Part shown: piece by piece, positions 51,194-60,485 of the stretch
Layout: each line of letters begins with the position of its first letter
How positions within the stretch are numbered: position 1 is the stretch's first letter
Assembly: GCF_009720865.1 (NCBI RefSeq)
Contig: NZ_WNLA01000022.1
Span: 35,253 to 99,252 of the forward strand
Direction of reading: 5' to 3'
Length of the DNA: 64,000 bases
Source: Pseudoduganella ginsengisoli
GTDB lineage: Bacteria; Pseudomonadota; Gammaproteobacteria; Burkholderiales; Burkholderiaceae_D
The notes under the pieces: model-generated
What the model was told of the DNA's origin: nothing
The model's database searches: none
What the model saw: only the letters and a program-made list of their open reading frames with translations
Translations under genes and position numbers: made by a program

Positions 51194-51622
51194 ATGAACT
51201 CGATCCAGACTTCCCGTTTCCTGAAAAACGCTTTCATTGCCGATGCCGCCGCCTGCAGCGCCGTGGCAGCCCTGCACCTGGCGCGGCCGCAAGCAGTGAT
51301 TGGTTTGCTGAATTTGCCTGAACCGCTGCTGCAGGGCACCGGCCTGTTCCTGGTCCTGTACGTGCTGATGCTGGCGGGACTGGCGGCCAGCCGTACGTTG
51401 TGGCGCCCGCTCGTGCTGCTTGTCGTGGCCGGCAATGTGCTGTGGGCGCTGGCCAGCATCGATATCCTCGTGCTGGGCATAGTGCAGCCGTCAGTGCTGG
51501 GCGAAGCGTATGTGATTGCGCAGGCGCTTGCCACACTGGGACTGGCATGGCTGCAGTACATCGGACTGAAAAAGTCGCAGCCGGCCGGCGCCGTTACTGC
51601 AACGCTGAGCAGCGCAGTGTGA
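51194..51622 (+). CDS. Small integral membrane protein of unknown function
   Basis: This 142-aa protein has four predicted membrane helices (including LFLVLYVLMLAGLAA and LVLLVVAGNVLWALASIDILVLG). AAGGAG six bases before ATG 51194 sets the start; the frame extends 20 codons upstream. No conserved motif was recognised. It is followed 67 bp later by a secreted protein. Confidence 0.7.
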   Translation: MNSIQTSRFLKNAFIADAAACSAVAALHLARPQAVIGLLNLPEPLLQGTGLFLVLYVLMLAGLAASRTLWRPLVLLVVAGNVLWALASIDILVLGIVQPSVLGEAYVIAQALATLGLAWLQYIGLKKSQPAGAVTATLSSAV

Positions 51623-51689
51623 ATATGTGTGACTTTTAGTGCAATGTTTCCTTGTTAATATCCGGTCCTTTACACTTGACGGGGAACCC

Positions 51690-52310
51690 ATGCACAAGCA
51701 CCTTGCCTCCATCCTGGCCGTTGCGGCGCTGGCGCTGCCAGCCGCCGCCTACAGCCAGGCGCAATTGTCGAACAACAGCAATAACAAGTATGAAAACGCG
51801 GAAGAGGGCGGCAACAGCGCTGCCGCTTACCTGAAGCAATATGCCGGCGTGGCGCAGGAAACCTCGATTGCCCAGGCTAAATTGCTGGCGGTACTGGGCA
51901 TGACCGAGCAAGCCGGGACGGTGGCCGTGGTGGGCCGTGAATTGGCGCCTTCGAGTCCCCGTACGGCGCTGGAGGACGTATTGAAAAGCCAGGCAGAGAC
52001 GGCGCAACTGCTGACCCGGGGTTTCGCCAGCGCCAAGCCGCTGGCTGCCGAGAGCCGGGACCGGCTGAGCGCGGACGTTGCCGCCTTCGCGCTGACGGTG
52101 GCGGGCAACGCGGCGCTGGCCAAGGACATGGCGGCCAACCGCCGGAAGCTGGCGGCCTTCGAAGGGCTGGGCGTGACGCAGGCCGTGTACCTGGCCAAGG
52201 TGTTGCCAGAGCATGTGAAGGCGCTGCGCCAGGCGTTGAAAGACGCCGCCAGCTACGCCGCAGCCAACGGCATTACGCTGCCGCCGGAAGTGGCGGCAGC
52301 GGCAGGCTGA
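51690..52310 (+). CDS. Secreted helical protein of unknown function
   Basis: This 206-aa protein has a signal peptide (LASILAVAALALPAAAYSQA), then an Asn/Gly-rich segment (NNSNNKYENAEEGGNS). The rest is Ala-rich helix without cysteines. GGGGAA precedes ATG 51690. It is convergent with and immediately adjacent to the M6 protease. No family was recognised. Confidence 0.6.
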   Translation: MHKHLASILAVAALALPAAAYSQAQLSNNSNNKYENAEEGGNSAAAYLKQYAGVAQETSIAQAKLLAVLGMTEQAGTVAVVGRELAPSSPRTALEDVLKSQAETAQLLTRGFASAKPLAAESRDRLSADVAAFALTVAGNAALAKDMAANRRKLAAFEGLGVTQAVYLAKVLPEHVKALRQALKDAASYAAANGITLPPEVAAAAG

Positions 52311-54191
52311 TTACTTCTGTACGGTCAGCGTGTAGTTACCCGCACCACTGTACGAATACACGGTGATACGGTAATACGCGTTGGCCGCCGTGTACGTAAT
52401 CGACTCGGTGGACGTCGGCGACGTGGACGACGCGACTTGCTGCCATGCGCTGCCGTCCCATTTTTCCAGTTTCAATTCAAAGTCCGCCGTCGACGGGCCG
52501 CTCAGATTAATGCGCAGCGTGCCGCCCGCGTACAGGAAGTACGGCGACGGCTGGATCACGGACGCCTTGTCGGCCAGGTAGCCCGTGTACACGTCGCCGG
52601 TGGCGCCCACGTCAAATGAAATGGTTTGCGCAGCAGGGCTGATATTCGTCACCGACAGGCCGGACGCATAGCCATTCCACCATTTCGAGTTGGTGCCCTT
52701 GCTGGCCAATGCATTGGGCAGCGTATCGGTGAAGGCGCGCGTCGTTACGCCGTCATACAAGTCGGTCGCATCGCCGCGGTTGACGTTGTACTCCGGATCG
52801 CGGCGGCCATCGGCATGTTCCATTTGCACGTACGGGTGCCATTCATTGGAATTGTCGCCAGCCGGGTCCACGTGCCATACCGCCAAGCCCTGTCCCAGCT
52901 GGTACAGGTTCTGCCCGCTCTGGTGGATCGCTTCAATATAAAACGCTTCCTGCTGGTTGGCGGGATTGGACCAGCGGTACAGCGCGTGTGAGCCAGACGT
53001 GTGGCTCAGGCGGCCTTTCGGCGCGGACGCGTTGATGGCAGGGTTCAATTCCGTCACCGTGTCCCAGCCCACCAGGTAACGGAAGTAGCCGATCGGCGGC
53101 GTCGGGCGGAATTTGCTCTGGTTGCCGATACCGCCAAAGCCCATCAGGCAATAGCTGGCGACCGAGCCTTGCGACGAGCTGTCATAGTCATACAAGTCGG
53201 GCCAGCCCATGATCAAGTGGCCGGATTCGTGCGAGAACGTGCCGATCGCCATGCTGTTGCCCATGTTGGTGATCTGGTAGCTGCCGGTGCAGACGCCATT
53301 GGAGCAGAACTGGTTGCTGAGCCAGCCCATATGCGGCCACAAGCCTTTGGACCACGCGCTGTCCGATTCGCCCGCATAGAAGAAGTTCAGGCCGCGGATC
53401 TGTTTATTGGCATCCACCGACAAGGTGGAAAAGTCGTAGCCCGTGGTTTTCAGCCAGTTCAGCGCTTCGGAAATCAATTCCTGCGAACGCACGGACGAGC
53501 TGAGGCTGTTGTCCGTGTAATACGCCTTATTGTTTTTCGCGCGGTAGTAGCGGGTGACGGTATTCGTGTAATCCAGTTTGTTGCCGGACACAGTCTGGAA
53601 ATAGCCGCGCACGGATTGCGCATTGCCGAAGCCCGTGTAGGGCACGTCGTTAAGGAAGGAACTGACTTGCGCCTGCGTGATGGTGCCGGCCAGGTCGGGG
53701 AAGTCGATAATCACCGTCAAACCCTTGACGGTGCCGGAAACCGCCGCCAATGCGGGCGCCGCAGCCATCTTGGACAAGGTGGCGGCAGCCGGCTCCGGCG
53801 CCTTGCCATGCATTTGCTGGTATTTCTCTTTCGCCTTGCGTGCGCGCGCTTCCGCACCCAAGCCTTGCTGCTGTTTGTTGGTGGTGGCGAAGCTGCGCAA
53901 TTTGGCATTGGTGGCCAGCACGCCGGTCGAAACCAGGTCGTCGCCCGCCGCGTTCACCTCGGCGTAGCACAAGCCTTTCTTTTTCGCGTCATAGACCACC
54001 AGCGAACCGTCATCGGTGCGCTGCTCGGCATAGTAATCATTGCCGTCCAGGTGGACGCGCAGCTTTTCGCCGTTGGGCTGCTTGAATTCAAACACGTGGT
54101 CCTGGTACGGCATGCCTGCCTGCGCACACAGGCTGGCCAACAGCAAGGTCAAACCGGCCGCTACGCGGCGGCCGTGGTGTGCCAACTTCAT
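52311..54191 (-). CDS. Secreted M6-family metalloprotease with C-terminal PPC-like domain
   Basis: This is a 626-aa protein. A signal peptide (GLTLLLASLCAQAG) precedes a propeptide-like region, and the catalytic domain of the M6 / immune-inhibitor-A type shows the zinc motif HESGHLIMGWPDLYDYD. The C-terminal domain (about 540-626, VIQPSPYFLYAGGTLRINLS to GAGNYTLTV) resembles a bacterial pre-peptidase or carbohydrate-binding fold. It is probably exported and cleaves proteins outside the cell. GGAG lies upstream of the ATG. Confidence 0.9.
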   Translation of the reverse strand: MKLAHHGRRVAAGLTLLLASLCAQAGMPYQDHVFEFKQPNGEKLRVHLDGNDYYAEQRTDDGSLVVYDAKKKGLCYAEVNAAGDDLVSTGVLATNAKLRSFATTNKQQQGLGAEARARKAKEKYQQMHGKAPEPAAATLSKMAAAPALAAVSGTVKGLTVIIDFPDLAGTITQAQVSSFLNDVPYTGFGNAQSVRGYFQTVSGNKLDYTNTVTRYYRAKNNKAYYTDNSLSSSVRSQELISEALNWLKTTGYDFSTLSVDANKQIRGLNFFYAGESDSAWSKGLWPHMGWLSNQFCSNGVCTGSYQITNMGNSMAIGTFSHESGHLIMGWPDLYDYDSSSQGSVASYCLMGFGGIGNQSKFRPTPPIGYFRYLVGWDTVTELNPAINASAPKGRLSHTSGSHALYRWSNPANQQEAFYIEAIHQSGQNLYQLGQGLAVWHVDPAGDNSNEWHPYVQMEHADGRRDPEYNVNRGDATDLYDGVTTRAFTDTLPNALASKGTNSKWWNGYASGLSVTNISPAAQTISFDVGATGDVYTGYLADKASVIQPSPYFLYAGGTLRINLSGPSTADFELKLEKWDGSAWQQVASSTSPTSTESITYTAANAYYRITVYSYSGAGNYTLTVQK

Positions 54192-54303
54192 GTAAGTCTC
54201 CTGGTTCTTGTTGTGGAACCGGAAAGCTTATGCAGAGTTCAACACGAAGTCTTGATGGTTTTGCACAGTGTGCGCCACCAAATCGGCACAGTGCCAGCCG
54301 CGC

Positions 54304-56337
54304 TTAAAACTCTTCCCATTCATCCGCCGCGGCGGGCGCCGCGGTTTTGCGCGCCGGGGCGGCAGGTTTTTTCGCCACGGGCCTGGCGCTTGCCTTGGCA
54401 GGGCGGGGCAGGGCAACGGCCGCACGCGGCGCCTGCAATGCCGGCGCGGGCGCCGCCTCCACTTGCGACATGTCCAGCTTGAACGCCGCCACGGCTTCGG
54501 CCAGCTGCGCTGCCTGGTCTTGCAGCGACTGGGCGGCGGCTGCCGCTTCTTCCACCAGCGCGGCATTTTGCTGGGTGGCGTCGTCCATCTGCGTGATGGC
54601 GTCATTGATCTGGCCAATGCCTTCGCTTTGTTCGCGGCTGGCTTCGGAAATTTCACCCATGATGTCGGCCACGCGGCGCACGGACGTGACGATGTGCTGC
54701 ATGGTGTCGCCCGCGTTGTCGACCAGCTTGCCGCCGGCATCGACCTTGTTGACGGAATCGTTGATGAGTTCCTTGATTTCCTTGGCGGCTGCGGCGGAGC
54801 GCTGCGCCAGAGTGCGTACTTCCGACGCCACGACGGCAAAGCCGCGGCCCTGTTCACCGGCGCGGGCCGCTTCCACGGCGGCATTGAGCGCCAGGATATT
54901 GGTCTGGAAGGCAATCCCGTCAATCACGGCAATGATGTCGACAATCTTGTTCGAGCTGTCCTTGATGGCGGCCATGGTTTGTACTACTTCGCCCACCACG
55001 TTGCCGCCCTGTGTCGCATAGTCCGACGCGGCGGTGACCAGCTGGTTGGCCTGGCGCGCATTGTCGGCGTTCTGGCGCACGGTGGCCGTCAATTCTTCCA
55101 TGGTGGACGCGGTTTCTTCCAGGCTGCCTGCTTGTGATTCCGTGCGGCCCGACAAATCCATATTGCCGGTGGCAATTTCATTGCTGGCGTGGGCAATGGT
55201 GTCGGCGCCGATGCGGATCTTGCCTATGGTCTGGTTCAACGATGACGCGAAGCGGTTGAAGGCGGTAGCCAGTGCGCCGATTTCATCGTTGGTTTCAACT
55301 TTCATGCGGCGCGTCAGGTCGCCGTTGCCGTCCGCGATTTCACCCAGCATGGCGGCAGCGCGCGCGACCGGCGCGGCAATGGCGCGGCTGACGGCATACA
55401 CGACCAGCAAGCCAATGGCGACACCGGCAATGCCGGCTGCCACGGCGGCAAACGTGGAGCGGCGGATCAGCGCGCCCACGGCTTCCGATTCCGGCACTTC
55501 GGCGATCACATATAAGTCCAGTTCCGGCACGAACGATGCGGCCACGATTTGCGTGCCCTGTGCGCCATGGTAAGTGGTGCTGCTGTATTTGCCGCCTTTC
55601 AGCAATTCAGCGCTGGTTTCCTTGGTAAATCCAGGCAAGTCCGTCAAGCCATGTTTGCCGTCCACCAGGTCTTTCTGGCGGTGCGCCAGCAGCGTGCCGT
55701 CAGGGCGCACCAGGTAGACATAGCCGGAAGGGCCGACCTTGTAGCTGTTGATGCGCTCGGCCAGCGAATCGATAGACAGCGCCAGGCCGGCAATGCCTTG
55801 TTTGTCGCTGCCGCCATCGAAGCGCACGTTGATGAACAGTTTATAGCTGCCGTCCGTCACGTCGCGGTCGATGCGCAGCGTGTACGGCTTGCCTTCCCTG
55901 AGAAAATCGTTGAACCAGCCGGATGCCGGCGCGCTGCGGTCCAGCGTGCGGGCCAGCCCGGCTTCCGTAAAGTATTTGCCGGTGGCGCCGGAGACCCAGA
56001 AAATCTTGTTGGCTTTCAGGCGCGACTTCATGGAGGCGGCATATTGCTGCCACGCTTCCAGGCCGGTATCGGGCAAGCCGGCTTTTTCCCAGCCCAGCAC
56101 GTAATCATTGCCGGCGATGTCTTGCGCGGACGCCAGCGGCTTGGCAATTTCGCGCAGCAAGTCATTACGGATTTCGCCCACGACGGCCGGCAATTCCTGC
56201 TGCACGACACGCTCGGCAATGCCGCCGGCCGTGACATACGTACTGAGGCCGCAGGCCACCAGCAGCGTGAAGACCAGGCATGCGGCCATGCTCAGCATGA
56301 GTTTCTTCTGTATGGACAATTGCTGGAAAAAGTTCAC
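54304..56337 (-). CDS. Methyl-accepting chemotaxis protein with Cache sensor
   Basis: This is a 677-aa receptor. Helices near 12-32 and 300-320 flank a double-Cache-type periplasmic domain (about 40-290, including GWFNDFLREGKPYTLRIDRD). HAMP and the signalling hairpin follow, with DGIAFQTNILALNAAVEAARA and QGRGFAVVASEVRTLAQRS. The last 80 residues are Ala/Pro/Lys-rich and end DEWEEF, close to the pentapeptide that tethers CheR/CheB. The start is GTG with AAGGA upstream. The periplasmic ligand is unknown. Confidence 0.93.
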   Translation of the reverse strand: MNFFQQLSIQKKLMLSMAACLVFTLLVACGLSTYVTAGGIAERVVQQELPAVVGEIRNDLLREIAKPLASAQDIAGNDYVLGWEKAGLPDTGLEAWQQYAASMKSRLKANKIFWVSGATGKYFTEAGLARTLDRSAPASGWFNDFLREGKPYTLRIDRDVTDGSYKLFINVRFDGGSDKQGIAGLALSIDSLAERINSYKVGPSGYVYLVRPDGTLLAHRQKDLVDGKHGLTDLPGFTKETSAELLKGGKYSSTTYHGAQGTQIVAASFVPELDLYVIAEVPESEAVGALIRRSTFAAVAAGIAGVAIGLLVVYAVSRAIAAPVARAAAMLGEIADGNGDLTRRMKVETNDEIGALATAFNRFASSLNQTIGKIRIGADTIAHASNEIATGNMDLSGRTESQAGSLEETASTMEELTATVRQNADNARQANQLVTAASDYATQGGNVVGEVVQTMAAIKDSSNKIVDIIAVIDGIAFQTNILALNAAVEAARAGEQGRGFAVVASEVRTLAQRSAAAAKEIKELINDSVNKVDAGGKLVDNAGDTMQHIVTSVRRVADIMGEISEASREQSEGIGQINDAITQMDDATQQNAALVEEAAAAAQSLQDQAAQLAEAVAAFKLDMSQVEAAPAPALQAPRAAVALPRPAKASARPVAKKPAAPARKTAAPAAADEWEEF

Positions 56338-56370
56338 GATTGATCCTTGGTTTTATTTAACATGCAGTGA

Positions 56371-57477
56371 TCAGAACAAGTGGTGGATGCCTATGCGCAG
56401 CGCGGTCTGGCGCTGCCCGGATGCGTAGCCCAGCGAATTGATTGCCGCCACCGCGCCCGCGCCATTGGCTTTCTGCATTATCGCCATCGCATACAGTTCC
56501 GTGCGGCGTGAAAGCGAATACACATAATTAACCCCTGCCTGATTCCAGTGCATGGCGCCCATGTGCGAGAACGACAGGGCCGTGTTGACGGAAGCAGCGG
56601 CGCCGATGCGCACGTTGACGCCCAGCTCTGGTGTGGTCATCGCCACGTCGCCGGCCGCCGTGCGGACGCGGGAACGGACCCACGCGCCGTGCACCAGCAC
56701 GCCGTCCAGCGCGTAGCTGGCGCCCAGGCCCGTGTTGCGCACATTGTCGGCTTGCAGCGGCGTGAAGACCGGGGCCGTGCTGGTTCCCGTGATCAGCGTC
56801 TGCCCCAGCAGGCTGCGCAGGCCCAGCGACTGGCCCAGGTTCAACGCCTTGTTGTTGGCGCTGGTCCACGCGCCGCCCAGCCGGATCGGGCCATTGGCAT
56901 ACGTGAAATTCGTGCCCCACGCGCGGTTGCGCGAGGCGTCGCCCGGCTGTTCGCCCAGCGCATACGCGGCGCCCAGGGTCAGGCCGTTGACTTCGCGGCT
57001 GGTGAATTTGATGCCGTTGTCAAGCTGGCCCACGTTGGCGGTTTCATCAAAATTGCCCGGATGGAAAGCATAAAAACTGCCAAACTGGACCCCGTTACTG
57101 AGCTTGCCCACGGCGTCAAACATCATGTTGCTGTGGTGGCCCAGCGCCACTGTGCCGTAACGGCCGCTCAAGCCGGCAAACGCAAGGCGGTTGAACAGCA
57201 CGCCATTGCGGGGCTGCACGCCGGTGCTGGTGGCAAAGCCGCCTTCCAGCTGCGCGACGGCTTGCATGCCGCCGCCGAGATCTTCCGTGGCGCGCATACC
57301 AAAGCGGTCCGCCTGCAGCACGCCGTCGTCAATCAGCGTGACGGCCGAACCGCGTACGTTCGATACCCGCGTGGGGCCCGCATCGAGGCTGCCATACATG
57401 GTTACCGATGTGGTTTGCGCAGCCGCGCCGCCCAGTTGCAATAATGCCCACCCGCCCAGCCAAAGTTGTCGCCGCAT
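56371..57477 (-). CDS. Gram-negative general porin
   Basis: This 368-aa outer-membrane barrel has signal peptide LGGWALLQLGGAAAQ and a first strand TTSVTMYGSLDAGPTRVSNV, the standard opening of betaproteobacterial porins. The motif ALGHHSNMMFDAVG and the C-terminal LRIGIHHLF with final Phe confirm the family. It probably forms a trimer for diffusion of small solutes. It lies 33 bp from the chemoreceptor stop-to-start region and may be in one transcript with it. Confidence 0.93.
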   Translation of the reverse strand: MRRQLWLGGWALLQLGGAAAQTTSVTMYGSLDAGPTRVSNVRGSAVTLIDDGVLQADRFGMRATEDLGGGMQAVAQLEGGFATSTGVQPRNGVLFNRLAFAGLSGRYGTVALGHHSNMMFDAVGKLSNGVQFGSFYAFHPGNFDETANVGQLDNGIKFTSREVNGLTLGAAYALGEQPGDASRNRAWGTNFTYANGPIRLGGAWTSANNKALNLGQSLGLRSLLGQTLITGTSTAPVFTPLQADNVRNTGLGASYALDGVLVHGAWVRSRVRTAAGDVAMTTPELGVNVRIGAAASVNTALSFSHMGAMHWNQAGVNYVYSLSRRTELYAMAIMQKANGAGAVAAINSLGYASGQRQTALRIGIHHLF

Positions 57478-57659
57478 GGATCACTCCGTGACAAAAAACG
57501 GCTTAATCTAGCGCGTTTTACGGGAGTGCACGCTTCACTTTGTTTCCCCTCGCGGAAAAAACAACAGTTCCATTCCAGAGTGCCAAGTCATCTTGCTGCA
57601 CTTTGACCAACACCGTTGCAGCCGATATATTGAACCGGTCCCGACACTGCTTTTTTCCT

Positions 57660-58259
57660 ATGATGCTGAAGACAACCTTCACCCTGATGCTGGCGCTGGC
57701 TGCGCCATCGCTGTACGCCGCCGACAGCCCCCACGTTATCCAGGGTATGCGCGTCGGTGACAACAAATACAAAGTCATCAGCATTTCCAACATGAAGTGC
57801 GCCGACGCCCACAAACAGACGTTGCCTTATGAACCGCACAGCGAAGTCGATGCGATGGTGTGCACGTGGACGTCATCCGGCAAGGCGTTCATCGTGATGA
57901 ATACTGTGACGCCGGAAACGCTGGTCGTGAAGTTTTATGCACCGGGCGTGCGGGTGGGGGAAATCACGGCCAATTATGCGCAGGGCGTCACGTATGACCA
58001 GTTGCGCAGTGAATTCAATGCCAAGCCGTTTTCCGAAGTGAAGCCCGGTAAAGGGCAGTTTGGCGAAGCGTACTGGATCGACGGTGAACTGTTGACACGG
58101 CTGTCGTGTACGAAAGCCACTTGCACCGTGACGTCCGGCAGCCATTATGGCAAGGCCAAACTGATGACGGACGAGCGGCTGAAGGCGGACAAGATTGCCA
58201 GGATGGCGGCAGAGTCGGCCAGCGCAAAAGCGGCCAGCGCAGCCGCCGCCGGTAAATAA
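57660..58259 (+). CDS. Secreted protein of unknown function
   Basis: This is a 199-aa protein with a signal peptide (TTFTLMLALAAPSLYAA). It has four cysteines (MKCADAHK, MVCTWTSS, LSCTK, TCTVTSG), which may form disulfides, and a Lys/Ala-rich helical tail (KIARMAAESASAKAASAAAAG). Two adjacent ATGs (57660, 57663) are possible starts. It stands alone between opposite-strand genes; no family was recognised. Confidence 0.6.
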   Translation: MMLKTTFTLMLALAAPSLYAADSPHVIQGMRVGDNKYKVISISNMKCADAHKQTLPYEPHSEVDAMVCTWTSSGKAFIVMNTVTPETLVVKFYAPGVRVGEITANYAQGVTYDQLRSEFNAKPFSEVKPGKGQFGEAYWIDGELLTRLSCTKATCTVTSGSHYGKAKLMTDERLKADKIARMAAESASAKAASAAAAGK

Positions 58260-58275
58260 GGCGCGGATAGCGCGA

Positions 58276-59142
58276 TTACGGCAGGCGCTCGTATTCGTGG
58301 ATCAGCGCTGTCAGCTGCGTGCGGCCATGGGCGGCGATCCACTGCCACATGGCGTCCACCCGCGCTGGGTGGGCCGCGTAATACTGTTTGCTGGCGGCCA
58401 GGTAGGTGCGTGAATTGCGGATCGGACGTTCCAGCCGCCGCACCTTGTTTCCATAGCGTACCCGCAAGACTTCATCGAGATCGGCCGGGGCGGTCACGGT
58501 CGCTACATAGGCGTCCACGCGGCCCATTAACAGCTTTTCAATATTGCGGTCCAGGTCCGTTGCGCCCGCGTCGACGATGTAGCCTTCCGCGCGCAACTGC
58601 GCCGCGTAGGCAATGCCCTGGATTATGCCCAGGCGCCTGCCTTTGAAATATTCAACAGTGTCGGCATTGGCGGGCACCTGGTCGTTGCCACGGACGAAAA
58701 CATACGTCATGGCTTCGATGGAGCGCCGGGCGTCGAGTTTGCCGTTCTGGTCCAGCGGCATGGCGGAAATGCCGGTATCGGCCGGCGTGGCGTTCAGCGG
58801 CGCCATGTCCACGCTGCCCTCCGCCAGGGCCACGCGGATGCGGGCTACCGGCACGCGCACGAAGGCGATAGGACAGCCGGCGCTGGCCACCATTTTCCTG
58901 ATCAGTTCAACAGCCGCACCGGGCTTGGCGGGGACAGTCTCGCCCGATCCGAAATAAAACGGCGGCGCGTGCCGGTCGGTATAAGCAATGCGGACCGGGG
59001 CGCAGGGTTCTGCCGCATGGGCGGCCCAGGCGGCCAGCAGGCTGAAAGCGGCAGCCGCGGCGCGCGGCGTAATGCAGCGCCGCCATGTGCCCGTTACGTC
59101 AGTGCTGTTGGCCGCGCACCGGCTGGCAGGTGAAGGTGGCAT
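58276..59142 (-). CDS. Periplasmic solute-binding protein (SBP family 3-like)
   Basis: This 288-aa protein has a late signal-like stretch (AAAAAFSLLAAWAAHAAEP) and family 3 features: RIAYTDRHAPPFYFGSGETV, KPGAAVELIRKMVASAGCPI and RRLGIIQGIAYAAQL. ATG 59142 lies just after the porin stop; a TTG at 59151 overlapping that stop is the alternative. It directly follows a porin gene on the same strand, which suggests linked outer-membrane passage and periplasmic binding of one solute. No ABC transporter is nearby. Confidence 0.85.
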   Translation of the reverse strand: MPPSPASRCAANSTDVTGTWRRCITPRAAAAAFSLLAAWAAHAAEPCAPVRIAYTDRHAPPFYFGSGETVPAKPGAAVELIRKMVASAGCPIAFVRVPVARIRVALAEGSVDMAPLNATPADTGISAMPLDQNGKLDARRSIEAMTYVFVRGNDQVPANADTVEYFKGRRLGIIQGIAYAAQLRAEGYIVDAGATDLDRNIEKLLMGRVDAYVATVTAPADLDEVLRVRYGNKVRRLERPIRNSRTYLAASKQYYAAHPARVDAMWQWIAAHGRTQLTALIHEYERLP

Positions 59143-59147
59143 GGCTG

Positions 59148-60287
59148 TCAAAATGTATGCTGCAGGCCGATGGAAGCCGTGCGGCGCGTATCGGCGCCGT
59201 CCGGCGCATAGGCTGCCTGCGACGCGGCGCTGGATCCCCAGTAGCCGCGCCAGCCGCCGCTCCAGTGATTCCAGTCCACGCTGAACAGCAGCGCCGTGCG
59301 GCGCGAAAAATCGTACGACAGCACGGCATACGCTGCGCGCTGCGTGCCGCCTTCGCGGGCGGAAAACAATGTCGCATCAGGCGTGCGCGCATAAAACACG
59401 GCGCTGCGCAGCCGCCACAGCGGCGACACGGCCGTCAGCGGCAGCGTGATGCCCAGCAGTCCGAAGCGCGTGTGGCTCTCGGCGGGGGCGGGGATGCCCA
59501 CGTAGCTGAAATCCATGTTGGACAGGGCCTGTCCCGCGGCGCCCACGACAAAGCCTTTTTCGCGCCGCGCCGTCAACACCGCTGCATGCACCAGCGTGCC
59601 GTCCGGCGCGAAGCGGGGCACCGTCCACGCGATGCCGGCCGTGCACGCGCTGGCTTTTAAACCCGCGCCGTCATGCGCTGCCTGGCATGACGCCATGGCC
59701 ACGCGGGGCAAGTCGAGATAGCCCGCTGAGATGGCGGTCAATTGCCCCCGGTTGCCGGTGCGTTCGCCCACCGACACCATGCCGCCCGCGAACCATGGGC
59801 CCATGTCATAGCGGTAGCGCACCGCATTATCAAAGCGGGCGCCGGTCCAGATGCCGGGCCACACGGTTTCCACCTGGCCCGCGCCTTTGACGGGATCGAC
59901 GCGCACCAGTGTTTCCACGGCGCCGCCGATGATTTGCAGCCGTCCCGCATCGACCGTGCCCCAGCGCCCGTCGAGTCCCACGGACGCTTCGCGGCCGAAC
60001 AGGGCGCCATGGCGCGTGGCGCCCGTGTCCGTGAAAAAGCCAGCATCCAGCCGGAAGCGCGCCCGCATGCCGTCACCCAGCGCTTCTTCGCCTTTGAAGC
60101 CAATGAACTGGGCCGACGCATTGGTCGGCGTCATTTCAACCTTGCCGTGTCCGGCCGGGTCGGTGTGGGTGGAGGAGCGGATGGCGGCGGCAATGCTGCC
60201 GTGGACAGTGAGCTGGGCGTGGCAAAGGGGCGCACAGCATGCCAGCGCCAGGGCGGCAGACAAAGAGCGGAGCAGCAAAGTTTTCAT
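59148..60287 (-). CDS. Gram-negative porin
   Basis: This is a 379-aa barrel with signal peptide LSAALALACCAPLCHA and porin segments LTVHGSIAAAIRSSTHTDPA and VMFYARTPDAT-like later strands. The C-terminal ASIGLQHTF ends in Phe as expected. It is more divergent than the porin at 56371. The gene precedes a solute-binding protein with no gap, an operon of two. Confidence 0.85.
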   Translation of the reverse strand: MKTLLLRSLSAALALACCAPLCHAQLTVHGSIAAAIRSSTHTDPAGHGKVEMTPTNASAQFIGFKGEEALGDGMRARFRLDAGFFTDTGATRHGALFGREASVGLDGRWGTVDAGRLQIIGGAVETLVRVDPVKGAGQVETVWPGIWTGARFDNAVRYRYDMGPWFAGGMVSVGERTGNRGQLTAISAGYLDLPRVAMASCQAAHDGAGLKASACTAGIAWTVPRFAPDGTLVHAAVLTARREKGFVVGAAGQALSNMDFSYVGIPAPAESHTRFGLLGITLPLTAVSPLWRLRSAVFYARTPDATLFSAREGGTQRAAYAVLSYDFSRRTALLFSVDWNHWSGGWRGYWGSSAASQAAYAPDGADTRRTASIGLQHTF

Positions 60288-60485
60288 GCGAAATGAAAGT
60301 TGTCCGGCGTCACATCACTGTAGCACCAGCCAGTTGCTGCTCATATGCAAGTTATGCCATCGCCGTTTGTTTTTTAACGGGCGGTGCGTACTGGCAACGT
60401 TGTGTAGTGGGGTATATAGCGTTTATACGGCATTGCCACTGCCGCGGGCTTGCCTGCCGGATGCGCTGGCCAGCCCGCGGGAAGG

